Shown: positions 34,101-43,325, numbered from the stretch's first letter. The stretch: 64,000 nt of DNA from Apoderus coryli (GCA_911728435.2 OU452210.1:4650001-4714000); one strand, 5' to 3'. Program-made: numbers and translations. Notes: generated from the letters alone by a model not told the origin.

Positions 34101-34835
34101 AATTTATCAAGATACGATGTTACTGCGATTGCTAATCTGGGTGAGTGAGAGTAAGTCGGTGAGATGGTATCTAAAGATACCTGTTCTCTAGGTTAATAAA
34201 CAACGATTTTGTCATTAGAAAGAAAATCGAGGATATGTATAATTTCTAAAAATAAAATTCCAAAATACACGCCCTAAAAGTAGTTTATCTTTATTATTTA
34301 TTTTGAATCTAGAAAAGTGTTTAGTCCCGACCTGGTTTCAATCATACTTGCTACGACGATCATAGAACAACATTTAGGTATAATAAACTCTGAATAAACA
34401 AGTTGAAATTTCCAGATTACTTCACAATATAAATAATATAATCAAGCTTGAAATTAGAGCTTGATACACATACATTTGCGACAAGCTGATGGTAGAATTA
34501 CATGCACATATTCTTTGAAAATGCAATTTCATTTTCACGTTTGTTGAAGTTGTATTCATGATTTTATCTACCACATTTCTAAACGCAGTTGTTAATAACA
34601 AGCATGGTTTCATCCCGTTTGGTAGTATTAATGATATTAATTAATAATTACTGGCGTTTATAGGTAAGAATTATATCAATATAAAACAACTATAACTAGA
34701 AAGAAAATCGAATACACAACTAATCCTTACAGTTCAACAACAACTATGAGCAATGCGGATTTTTACTCACTTCATTTTAATTATTATTACTTTCCCGCAC
34801 ACCGAAAGTATTGTGAACGCGCTAAAAAATTTTTT
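31165..34835. other. Long AT-rich stretch, no supported gene
   Basis: Only short open frames. A hairpin at 32529-32571 (CCATTTACAGA, about 20-nt loop, TCTGTAAATGG) is the one structured spot. A strong-looking plus-strand acceptor (CTGCTCTTTGCAG at about 31319) precedes a short open frame but no partner exon was found. Confidence 0.4.
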
Positions 34836-34842
34836 TTAGATA

Positions 34843-34922
34843 AAGACGAACCATTTTAAACGCTATTTTCGCGAGAATTATGGAGGCAACTATCGAAAGT
34901 GACCTATCTTTGTAAAGCAGAT
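34843..34922 (-). repeat. Dispersed repeat A, copy 2
   Basis: Inverted copy of 13633-13712; shares TTTATCTGCTTTACA and CCATAATTCTCG on the minus strand. Confidence 0.6.
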
Positions 34923-34924
34923 AA

Positions 34925-35480
34925 AAATGCTCTAAAATGATGTATCACTCGACCCCTACTGATATATGAAAATTTAGTGGTTGTGTCCACCCCTATCACA
35001 AGGATTTATTAACATAATCATATAAAATTTGGTACGGTAAACAAAAATAAATAGTTATCTTCTGAGAAAACAAAATAAGAAAAACTAGTAAATATGTTAC
35101 ATAGGGGTAACTGAATATCTACCCAATAACTATTTTGGTGAACCAATTAATAAATAATGTCCTTGTTTTTAATTACAACCAACGTCTGTCTAACTAGCAA
35201 TATGTCCCCTATTATAATACCAAGTAATGTTCTCCAGCTATTAACTACACAATGCAGAGCTACACTGTTTTAGTATAATCAAATAAATTTACTACGTCAA
35301 ATCAACCCTGTGCGTATCCACTAAAATAACCACCTACTTGTACTAAACTACAATAATATTGATATATATTTTGACAAACTAAGGTCAAATTATTTCCGCG
35401 ATCCTTTATATACCTGGACATTTTTCATGCTTCTTCATGAAGCTATAGAAGTAAATGTAATTGATACGGGGGCTTGTTTG
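34925..35480. other. AT-rich stretch, nothing recognised
   Basis: No feature could be supported. Confidence 0.4.
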
Positions 35481-35494
35481 ACAAAACAAGAGTT

Positions 35495-35590
35495 TGTCTG
35501 TCATCCACTATACTTTCACTAGACGGACGTTTCGTCCAAACACAAGACGACCTACAGTCAGTCTACAGTCTACAGTATAGACCAACATAA
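35495..35590 (-). ncRNA. Degraded hammerhead of retrozyme type
   Basis: On the minus strand GGACGAAACGTCCGTC gives the 3' half of a hammerhead: stem II arm, GAAAC, ACG/CGT stem III and cleavage triplet GTC, the same plan as the array at 17 kb. A long stem I arm CTATACT/AGTATAG also survives. The upstream box is degraded (CTGTAGGTC instead of CTGATGAGTC), so it should be inactive. It may be an old retrozyme monomer of another subfamily. Confidence 0.5.
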
Positions 35591-35599
35591 AATATGCCA

Positions 35600-36770
35600 T
35601 GTGTTTTAACATACATTTAAATAGTCAGCGCAGGGTAACATTTACTTTTTATGAGGCTTCGTCACTTTTTTCATTAAAGTGATGTTATTAGAAAAGAAAA
35701 CACATTTGTGTGTTACAATGCTCTGCTAACACAGAATCTCTTTCAAATTATCGCTATCCTACACCTCGTTCACGCAATACCGTAATTAATCCAAAATCTA
35801 TTTACGGCCGACATACGCGCGGATGCTTAAATAAATTATTGATACCTATAATCTTAAAAAGCCGAATTTAATAAACGCGCTGAAATTAAGGGTTCTTGGC
35901 GTTTTTGAACGTTTATTTATAGCTGTTCTGTGTATCGATTTTCGATATAATGATATACTTTTATTTTATTTACTCTAAGTGAGAAAGCATAGTTTAAATG
36001 TTATTGCTGATTCGAATAAATAACAAACGATAGTACAAAATATCAAAAGCATGCACATAGGTTCAAAAATCCAACCGAATAATTTTTCAGGATTTTAGCA
36101 AAAATTTTAATATTATCAAAGTATTCCACTGAATTAGTATTCTAAAAGCAAGCCGTTCCAAACAGTTTTTACAGCTTCTTTTTTTCTGTGATTAAATTAA
36201 TTTAAATCAAAGTTGGAAATTTCTAACTAACTTCCATTTGAAAGTAGAGTTAGTATTTTTATATATATAAACACATTTACCTAAAAAAGTTGTTCGTATA
36301 GCATTAGCTTTTAGTAAAATTAACACCAAATACAAATCCAATATACCTACTTTCTTTGCAATAATATTTTATTATTATATTCAAATAATTTGATAATACG
36401 TTTAAAACTGTAACTTTAAATAAAGCTAGACTAATCCCTTATTCTATTATATGTTGTCTCTTAAAACCTTATAAAATCAACTAACTATCTTCAATGAACA
36501 AGTTAGGACACCCAAAATATGCATTTGCATTTATCTAGACTCTGGTTAAGAGGAACAGTTTGGTAGTATCAACAAGAGCTGCCTAGCCTAGATATGACCA
36601 ATCTGCATTCTGCAAGTATTGTCAGTTTTGTTCACAATTTAATTTTTTAATACTGATGTTTTCAAAAACTAATATTCTTTACCGAGAAATATTTTAAGTG
36701 TTTGTGCAATTCTCATAATGGGTATGTAATGCCTTAATTATCGTTATTTAGAATATATTTGGTTTTTAAG
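35600..36770. other. AT-rich stretch, nothing recognised
   Basis: No feature could be supported. Confidence 0.4.
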
Positions 36771-36987
36771 TACAGTCGACACTGTTTATAGTGAAAAAGT
36801 CTGTAAAGTGCAATTTTTTCAAGACCTAGGATATTTTAATTAAATTTTATGTAAAAAATCTTTAAAATGAATAGCATTCTATATAATAAAATTTTTACCG
36901 GACTTATGTATAAATTTGAATACATTTATTGAGATCTTGGCCTTTTCGTGTTTCCCATTTACATTTTTATATCGCATTCTTTTGAAA

Positions 36988-37557
36988 ATGGTAAATGAAT
37001 TTTTGAGAACCGAGGTGGTGAGTCTTAGAGAACGAGTGACTGTTTTGGAGCGCGGGTATCGGACACCGAACATGGACCTTTCCACTGGTGAAGTCTTCTT
37101 TCAAGAATATCAAGATAGAGAATCCCGAAAGAAGAACATTATGCTCTTTGGTCAGCCCGAGGCCAATGAACGAGAGGATAACAATACTGTTACTGATCTT
37201 CTGCAAACAATTTGTCCAGAGTTCAATGATGCGATGATTCAACGTGTCACACGTCTTGGACGTGCAAGGACTGATGTCAATCAGCCAGATACTCCTAAAC
37301 CGCGTCCAATTCGAATTCAATTGCGTGATACGGACAATGTCAGGCTTATTCTGCGCCAGTCTCATAAGATTAAAGCAAATCAAAATTTTAAACATTTGTT
37401 TCTAGTTTCAGACAAAACCCCAAAACAGTTAGAATTGTATAGAAGTGTGAAACAAACTCTTAATGATCGTAGGAATACTGGTGAGAACGATATCAAGATA
37501 AAGTATATAAAGGGTATTCCCACTATCGTCACTAATGAGGAACGTGATTTAAACTAG
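36988..37557 (+). CDS. LINE ORF1 (5'-truncated), RNA-binding protein
   Basis: ORF1 proteins bind element RNA as chaperones in the ribonucleoprotein. This one is open from an ATG at 36988-36990 that lies in the duplicated target site, so start and first residues are chimeric. The frame is open further upstream into Tigger sequence to 36916. The first visible part, VNEFLRTEVVSLRERVTVLE, has heptad-like spacing expected of the coiled coil. It is followed by ESRKKNIMLFGQPEA and, later, RVTRLGRA and RPIRIQL, resembling the RRM-like domain of L1/CR1-type ORF1. It ends ...RDLN-TAG at 37555-37557. The usual N-terminal portion is missing. ORF2 follows in the -1 frame, overlapping the stop. Confidence 0.8.
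   Translation: MVNEFLRTEVVSLRERVTVLERGYRTPNMDLSTGEVFFQEYQDRESRKKNIMLFGQPEANEREDNNTVTDLLQTICPEFNDAMIQRVTRLGRARTDVNQPDTPKPRPIRIQLRDTDNVRLILRQSHKIKANQNFKHLFLVSDKTPKQLELYRSVKQTLNDRRNTGENDIKIKYIKGIPTIVTNEERDLN
37548..37554 (+). promoter_or_regulatory. Candidate -1 frameshift site TTTAAAC before ORF1 stop
   Basis: The heptamer T TTA AAC in the ORF1 frame is directly followed by the ORF1 stop TAG. It fits the X XXY YYZ slippery pattern. Slippage by -1 would enter the ORF2 frame, which is open from 37548 and has no ATG until residue 120 of the frame counted from 37563. No clear downstream pseudoknot was found by eye; a weak GTGTTT/AAACAC pairing (37559, 37622) is the only candidate. Confidence 0.6.
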
Positions 37558-40418
37558 CGTGTTTGTCTAACAGGTCCAACTTAAAAAGCATTAATATAAT
37601 TTATCAGAATGTTCGAGGGTTAAACACTAAAACTGATTGTTTTTACGAGTCGGTATGTGCGGGTGAGTTCCATGTAGTGGCGATAACTGAGACATGGATA
37701 CAGTCAAACATTTATTCTTCTGAACTATTTGGGGACCACTATGTGGTTCATCGAAAGGATCGGGATACACGGGCGCTAGACGTGAGTAGAGGTGGAGGAG
37801 TACTAATAGCGGTTAGGTCTGATGTCCAATCCAAGCAGATAGCGTTTTCCGAAGCTGTTCTCTTTCCACCTTCAATAGATGCTGTTGCTTGCAGAGTGTG
37901 GGTTTCTGATGTGTCTGTAATGATTTTTTGTGTGTATGTGCCGCCTGGCGCTACCTATGACCAGTATGTACAACTCTTTGAAAGTCTGGAGCTGTTGTAT
38001 TTTAAGCATGATGCCAAAGTAATAATAACAGGTGATTTTAATATTCATTACTATGATAAAAATTTTTATAATAATCCTAAGTTGGAGTTGGCTCATGGCT
38101 TCGCTTCTCTGTCTAATTTCCAGCAATTCAATAACATATTCAACAGCCACGGTAACATTTTAGACCTTGTATTATCCAATATATCTTGTAGTGTTGATGC
38201 ATGTATGCCACTGGTTAGTGAGGACGCATATCACCCACCTCTCCAAATCTCATTTGAGGCTCCTGTTGACACAAAGTTTAGAGATTTCGGATCAAGTAAG
38301 GATGTGGTAAAATATAATTTTCGAAAAGCCGATTTTATTCTTTTGTATGAACTTATCTCTAGTCAAGATTGGTCTTTCTTGGATGCGTTTACAAATGTGA
38401 ACGACGCTGTCACTGAATTCTATAACAAACTACGGCTACTTTTCAGCATGAGTGCTCCTCTGTTGAAGCCACGAGCTGGTACGTATTCATACCCATTTTG
38501 GTTTACCCGGGATTTGATAAGTGACATTAGAGAAAAATCAAAATGTTTCTCCAAATGTAAAATTAGTAAGTCCCAATACCACTTAAACAGATTTAAAACA
38601 TTAAGGAGGCAAATAAAAATAAAAATTAAAACCTGCTACAAGGAATACATTGGCAGAGTTCAGGAGACAATCAAGACTGACCCCAAAGAGCTATTTCGAT
38701 ACATACAAGGCAAGAAGCGTAGGTCGCGTATACCCGGAACATTAGTCGATGCGGAGGGGCAAGAGATATGTGACCCGCTTGACATACTTACGGCTTTTGC
38801 CACTTTCTTTCAGAGTGTTTACGTGGATTCAACTGGGGATGACTGTCTGGAGTCATTTGATGATGTGGACTTGATTTCGGTAGGTTCTTTAAGCGAGGAT
38901 GACATAATGATGGGACTGAAAAAACTGAAACCGAAGTTGACTGCGGGGGTGGATGACGTTCCGGCGTTTATAATCAGAGATTGTGCTTATGTTTTTGTGA
39001 AGCCTCTAAAAACTATTTTTAATCTTTCACTGGAATCTGGCGAGTTTCCAAAATTATGGAAGCTCGCAAGAATATGCCCAGTACATAAATCGGGTGATTT
39101 GGCCCATATTACGAACTATCGTCCTATCTCAATTCTCTCAAACTTTGCGAAGGTCTTTGAAACGGTATTGCATGAAAAGATCTTCAAACAAATTAAAAAT
39201 CGTATTATTCCTCAGCAGCACGGCTTTTTCCAGAATCGTTCTACTGTAACAAACATGGCCACTTTCTTACAAGACATATTTCCCGCTATAGCAGAGGGTT
39301 GCCAGGTCGACGCAATCTATACGGATTTTACTAAGGCCTTCGACAAGATGGATCACTCTATTCTTAAACATAAGATGCGCTGCATCGGTTTCCATGAAGA
39401 CCTGATCTCCTTTTTCTCATCTTATCTAAGTACTAGGCAACAGTATGTCGAGTACAACGGCTATCGTTCTGATTTATTCACGGCAACCAGTGGGGCACCC
39501 CAGGGGAGCAATTTGGCGCCTCTATTATTTTCCATATTTATAAATGATATTGGTTCTGATATTTCTAGCAATTATTTGCTGTTTGCTGATGATATGAAGT
39601 TGTATCGAATTATTTCCAATTCGGATGATTGTTCATGCTTGCAGAGAGATGCAAATCTTTTGCATCGTTGGTGTATGCAAAATAAACTATATCTGAATGT
39701 TAACAAATGCAAAACTATAACTTTCACTAGGCGTACTCATCCTATAGTGCATGACTACTGTATGAATGGAAGAATTTTAGATAGGTGTTCAGTGATTAGG
39801 GACCTTGGTGTTTTTGTCGACAGCGATTTAAATTTTAATCAGCATATCTCTGAAATTACTATGAATGCATTGAGAATGCTGGGTTTTATAATCAGATCCA
39901 CAAAAAATTTTACTAATACCAAATGTCTCTTAACTCTTTATAATTCTATGGTGCGCTCTAGGCTTGAGTATGCTTCTTTGGTCTGGTCGCCAATATATGA
40001 TATGCACATGAATAGAGTTGAGAGTGTTCAGAGAAAATTTTTGAAAGTCCTGGCATTTAGGATTGATGGCCGTTTTCCACCGCGCGGTCTAGATCACCAA
40101 CTTTTACTGGACCGATTTGACTTTTGGTCGCTTTCCAAACGTCGTATCTTTGCATCGCAGGTGTTTCTATTCAAATTAATTAATGGTATTTTGGACTGCC
40201 CGCGCTTGCTTCAGCAGATTCATTTTCATATCCCGTGCTATCGCTCCAGACATCCTAAACTATTTTATATACCTCAGTTTCGTACTAACTACGAATCGAG
40301 AACACCTTTATGGCGTGCCTGCAGTGATTTCAATTCTCTGGGAATTGAAAATATTAATTTTTTTGATGTGAAGATCGATACTCTTAAGCACGCTCTATCA
40401 CAACATCTGCGGTCTTAG
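37548..40418 (+). CDS. LINE ORF2: APE endonuclease and reverse transcriptase
   Basis: Nicks target DNA and primes reverse transcription of the element RNA. Numbering from codon 37563 (TTG, used as nominal start; 951 residues). Residues 11-230 are an APE-type endonuclease: NIIYQNVRG, ITETW (41-45), GDFN (157-160), NILDLVLSN, and DAYHPPL (221-227) with the catalytic His. Residues about 480-750 are the RT: NYRPISILSNFAKVFE, TDFTKAFD (587-594, first Asp), GAPQGSNLAPLLFSIFINDI (644-663) and LLFADDMKLY (672-681, active-site FADD). A conserved C-terminal domain with RDLGVF and LEYASLVWSP follows. No internal stop, so the enzyme could be active. No ATG begins the frame, and the heptamer upstream suggests expression as a -1 fusion with ORF1; reinitiation or a non-AUG start are alternatives. 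Confidence 0.92.
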   Translation, partial: FKLACLSNRSNLKSINIIYQNVRGLNTKTDCFYESVCAGEFHVVAITETWIQSNIYSSELFGDHYVVHRKDRDTRALDVSRGGGVLIAVRSDVQSKQIAFSEAVLFPPSIDAVACRVWVSDVSVMIFCVYVPPGATYDQYVQLFESLELLYFKHDAKVIITGDFNIHYYDKNFYNNPKLELAHGFASLSNFQQFNNIFNSHGNILDLVLSNISCSVDACMPLVSEDAYHPPLQISFEAPVDTKFRDFGSSKDVVKYNFRKADFILLYELISSQDWSFLDAFTNVNDAVTEFYNKLRLLFSMSAPLLKPRAGTYSYPFWFTRDLISDIREKSKCFSKCKISKSQYHLNRFKTLRRQIKIKIKTCYKEYIGRVQETIKTDPKELFRYIQGKKRRSRIPGTLVDAEGQEICDPLDILTAFATFFQSVYVDSTGDDCLESFDDVDLISVGSLSEDDIMMGLKKLKPKLTAGVDDVPAFIIRDCAYVFVKPLKTIFNLSLESGEFPKLWKLARICPVHKSGDLAHITNYRPISILSNFAKVFETVLHEKIFKQIKNRIIPQQHGFFQNRSTVTNMATFLQDIFPAIAEGCQVDAIYTDFTKAFDKMDHSILKHKMRCIGFHEDLISFFSSYLSTRQQYVEYNGYRSDLFTATSGAPQGSNLAPLLFSIFINDIGSDISSNYLLFADDMKLYRIISNSDDCSCLQRDANLLHRWCMQNKLYLNVNKCKTITFTRRTHPIVHDYCMNGRILDRCSVIRDLGVFVDSDLNFNQHISEITMNALRMLGFIIRSTKNFTNTKCLLTLYNSMVRSRLEYASLVWSPIYDMHMNRVESVQRKFLKVLAFRIDGRFPPRGLDHQLLLDRFDFWSLSKRRIFASQVFLFKLINGILDCPRLLQQIHFHIPCYRSRHPKLFYIPQFRTNYESRTPLWRACSDFNSLGIENINFFDVKIDTLKHALSQHLRS

Positions 40419-40673
40419 CTAATTGTTTTTATGGAGCTGTGTCTGTGTGCTGGTCATTGGTTGCGCTCGGTAATGATTCACAACTCACGTTGTGCATTTT
40501 ATGTTATTTCTTTCTTATAAATAGTATTAGAGAATATGTTTTATTATATATATATATTTATTTATTATGATCATTGTATAACTTGCTTTTGTATTATATC
40601 ATGTTTTGTCTTGTAATTGGGTTTTTCGACCTGTTAGACAATAAAGTGTATTTATTTATTTATTTATTTATTT
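40419..40673 (+). terminator. LINE 3' UTR with AATAAAG and (TTTA)n tail
   Basis: About 255 bp after the ORF2 stop: TTGTCTTGTAATTGGG, CCTGTTAGACAATAAAGTG, then tandem TTTA to 40673. The polyadenylation-like AATAAA and the four-base repeat are typical of elements that prime on a simple-repeat 3' end. Confidence 0.75.
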
Positions 40674-40804
40674 AAAATGTTCTTAACGCGTTCGTAACGC
40701 CTAATGGTAGGCAATAAAGCAGGTAGATTTCTGTGAGACACCTGGGGAATTCTTAACCCATTTTATAGTAAGTTCACTTGGTTTTTCTTTAAAAATCAAG
40801 TAAG

Positions 40805-41383
40805 ATATCTAAGCGTGTGTGTTTAAGTTTATCTGAGCAAATTAAAGTTTTGGCGGAAGTTGATAAAGGCTGCAAAAAAATTGATGTTGCTGCAAAATTC
40901 GGTGTTTCTCCAAGTTGTGTATCTCTGATGGTAAAAACTCGCGAAACTATCATCAAGAAAACTAATATTCCAAGCAGTGGAAAACGAGTACGGGTGTGTT
41001 TTTACGAGGATGTAAATGAAGCAGTTTTATGATGGTTTCAAGTGGCACATACGCATCAATACGTACCAATATCGGGAATTTAATAAAGCAAAACCTCTAC
41101 AGTTTGCTAAAGAATTTAACTGCGTTAATTTTCAAGCTAGTGAAGGGGGGCCTGGAAGACTCACAATGCGATTGTTTTCAAAACGGTGTCTGGCGAGAGT
41201 GCAAGCGTTATTCAGGGGAACTGTGACATTTGGACTGAAACTGTTTTAAAAAATGTATTGAAAAAGTACGAGCCAAAAAACGTTTTCAATTGTGATGAAA
41301 CCTGTTTGTTTTTTAAATGTTTACCAAATAAAACTCTCGGTTTTAAAAGTGATAAATGTTTTGGTGTTCAAACAAATAAATAA
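40805..41383 (+). pseudogene. Tigger transposase N-terminal half, frameshifted
   Basis: The former start ATG is ATA (40805). The frame reads SKRVCLSLSEQIKV, then KKIDVAAKFGVSPSCVS, the psq/CENP-B DNA-binding fold, to a TGA at 41030. A second DNA-binding part continues in another frame (41029-41226). A third frame reads GESASVIQGN, then KYEPKNVFNCDETCLFFKCL, whose Asp in NCDET is the first catalytic residue of the pogo DDE domain. Similarity ends at about 41383 and the other two catalytic acidic residues are absent. The copy is dead and lacks its 3' half. Confidence 0.85.
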
Positions 41384-41571
41384 ATTCCACAACATAACAA
41401 TGTTTTTATTAATAGTTATTTTGATTTTTTGACAAATTCGGTAGAATGAAGTAATTTTAAAGACATTATAGTTCAGTTTTTGTTTTCACGAAGTGACGGT
41501 AATACGGTCCTCTTATTGTCGGCGTTGATCGTTCATGTACCGTGCACCTTAGTTTTTTTAAATTATTCGAC

Positions 41572-41712
41572 CATTGATGATGGGGATTGATGCCCCGAAA
41601 CATGTATGGTTCGATATCCGCTCCTAGAGCAATATAATGATTTTATTTCGTGAAAGTTGACTTTTTGTTTTCCTCAATAACGCTCATTCCACTTCAATAT
41701 GGACTACTTCTT
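41572..41712 (+). ncRNA. Penelope-type terminus with near-intact hammerhead
   Basis: TTGATGA (41574-41580; C3 changed to T), stem II GGGG/CCCC, GAAAC (41597-41601), ACATGT and cleavage triplet GTA (41604-41606). Stem I pairs CCA/TGG and then TCGA/TCGA. Downstream come GTGAAAGTTGAC and CAATATGGACTACTTC, blocks shared with 42822-42890 and, inverted, with 46172-46250. Apart from C3 to T all core bases are kept. It lies directly next to mariner debris, which it probably interrupted. Confidence 0.65.
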
Positions 41713-41739
41713 TCGAATAAATAAAGAAAGGGTAACACT

Positions 41740-42300
41740 TGTGACTGGAACAAACATGTCTTTTGGATTCTGGTGTGTAATAGTGAAGCCATGTTTCAGC
41801 CATTGTCACATATCAACGATAGAATTCCATTTTATTGCAGTTTAACAGCGCCAAACACTCCTCTGAAGCATCAATTCGTTGTTGTTTTTGGTCGACTGTG
41901 AGCTCACGCGGCACCCACTTTGAACAGAGCTTTCGCGTACCCAAATGTTCGTGTAAAATGGTAAAAACACTACCATCTGATATCTTTACAATGTCAGTTA
42001 GCTCGTGCACCTTCAATTTGCGATTGTGCATAACCAATGTGAATTTGTTTGACGTTTTCTGGAATAACAGCCTCATTTGGGCGTCCACTGATTATTGTGT
42101 CCATTGTTGTAATAGCCAAGATTTTTCTCCAGTTTTCTATAGAATGAGGAAATGTGTATAAAGAGCCGTGCCTCAGCATAGAAAATTGACAGTGACAGAA
42201 AAGTATTGTTGAAACTGGTGGTGTTTTGAAGTGAATAATACACAGTGTGTCAATTGGAAGAATGTAAATTTTTAGAATTGCGCCCTGGACATACAAAATA
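41740..42300 (-). pseudogene. mariner transposase N-terminal half, decayed
   Basis: On the minus strand: SGRPNEAVIPENVKQIH (about 42090), then NRKLKVHELTDIVKISDGSV, EHLGTRKLCSKWVPRELTVD and EFYR, in the order of the mariner DNA-binding and linker regions. It continues as YVTMAETWLHYYTPESKRH (about 41790), where the first catalytic Asp of TMDETW is replaced by Ala. A frameshift separates the first two blocks and a stop precedes the YVTM block. The remainder is lost at the Penelope-type terminus on its left. The region right of 42130 is probably the element's 5' leader. Confidence 0.8.
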
Positions 42301-42304
42301 ATTT

Positions 42305-42730
42305 CATGTCAGAAGTGCGATAAAAAAGTTCCCCAAAATACATAACAATATTTATTCAAATATATTAGTTTTATAAACAATTAATAATATTACAACCCTC
42401 CTACGTATAGGTACCTTATATAACGAAAAATATATCGTTATATCTAATATTCTTTTCGATACCATCTAATACTTTATAAATGAAATTGATTTCTCCACGA
42501 ATATCAAATAATATTCTTCCATTTGCCAAAGAGCATAATGGTAAATTTTATGGGAAAATTTGCTCCAAAAAAGATTAAATATATTTTTAAGTCAGTTTTA
42601 TAAAATATTTCTTAATTAAGCTCAGTTCAAATGGCATTAAAGGTACGATTGAGAAACATATTACAACAACACATTTAGTCTTTCAATCGGCTTTATTTAT
42701 GAACGTTGGTATTAATGTCTATTTACTGAG
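42305..42730. other. AT-rich stretch, nothing recognised
   Basis: No feature could be supported. Confidence 0.4.
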
Positions 42731-42737
42731 GTACAAT

Positions 42738-42890
42738 CGGTCTGAGCCACTGATCATGGACATCATATGTCCGAAACATGTCTGGCTATGCTAATAAGTC
42801 AAATAAAGATTATTATTATTTTGTGGAGTCTTTATTATTTTGATTATATTTGATATCTCACTTCTCTACAATTATGGACTATTTTTTTCG
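42738..42890 (+). ncRNA. Penelope-type terminus with hammerhead, G8C
   Basis: CTGATCA at 42750-42756, stem II GGACAT/ATGTCC closed by CAT, GAAAC (42773-42777), ACATGT and cleavage triplet GTC (42780-42782). Stem I is AGCCA/TGGCT. The fold is otherwise perfect, but G8 of the CUGANGA box is C, which should abolish cleavage. The downstream blocks TTGTGGAGTC and AATTATGGACTATTTTTTTC match the other such loci. Confidence 0.65.
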
Positions 42891-42894
42891 TATA

Positions 42895-43255
42895 TGCAAA
42901 AAGCCATATTAAAATAATTTTAAATGGTTTTAATCAAATTCTGTTATAGGATGCTGTAACATATAATATATAGTGCCTGCAAATCGGTTGTAAATCTGTT
43001 AACCACATACTCCGTAAGCAAAATTAATAGGACATTTATTATACGATTTTTCATTTTGGGCGTCTTTGTTCGATAAGCAGAGTATCATGTTTCATGCATA
43101 TTATGCAATACCGTGGATGTCATTTTGAAACATTCTAAAAAAGTCTAATTTATATTAGAGAATAACATTTTAATTTAAATTTAAAGTATACTAGAGGAAT
43201 TAACTTTATACTATTGCCAATATTACACAAAATTCTTTTAGTTTTTTAGCTCCAG
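42895..43255. other. AT-rich stretch, nothing recognised
   Basis: No feature could be supported. Confidence 0.4.
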
Positions 43256-43267
43256 CAAATCCTGATC

Positions 43268-43325
43268 ATATGCTACTGATGAATGTTAATTAACTTGAAA
43301 CGTTTGTTCTAGTATTCCTCGGGGG
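43268..43325 (+). ncRNA. Hammerhead-like motif, weak
   Basis: CTGATGA (43276-43282), a palindromic GTTAATTAAC in the stem II place, GAAAC (43297-43301), and a short CTA/TAG stem I. The GUU triplet could serve for cleavage. Stem II has a U-U mismatch at its base. The ACGTT...CTAGTAT tail resembles the one after 6239. Confidence 0.4.

Larger units (their letters stand above)
36991..40673 (+). mobile_element. CR1/Jockey-group LINE, full ORF2, nested in Tigger
   Basis: A non-LTR retrotransposon of 3,683 bp with a truncated ORF1, a complete ORF2 and a 3' end with AATAAAG followed by (TTTA)n. It is bordered by a 6-bp target duplication AAAATG (36985-36990 and 40674-40679; one A may belong to the tail). 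The uninterrupted site is preserved at about 7174 in another Tigger copy. The 5' end falls inside ORF1, so promoter and ORF1 N-terminus were lost, as usual in target-primed reverse transcription. Related 3' ends occur at 1.3, 2.8, 13.5, 18.2 and 49 kb, so the family has been active here. The clade is inferred from ORF2 motifs. Confidence 0.9.
36773..41390 (+). mobile_element. Tigger/pogo-like element split by a LINE
   Basis: The left terminus CAGTCGACACTG follows TA at 36771-36772. Sequence runs colinear with the 6955-7600 copy to 36990, is interrupted by a 3.7-kb LINE, and resumes at 40674 (AAAATGTTCTTAACGCG). The transposase remnant follows at 40805-41383. No right terminus matching the left was found before the next elements, so the 3' end is deleted. 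Confidence 0.8.

Noticed and set aside
36967..37395. 142-codon minus-strand frame under LINE ORF1
   Set aside because: It is the antisense shadow of ORF1.
37559..37627. GTGTTT/AAACAC pairing as a frameshift-stimulating stem
   Set aside because: Only six pairs over a 57-nt loop; too weak to claim.
37872..38150. 92-codon minus-strand frame under ORF2
   Set aside because: Antisense shadow of the endonuclease domain.
41835..42161. 108-codon plus-strand frame
   Set aside because: Antisense of the mariner transposase relic on the minus strand.
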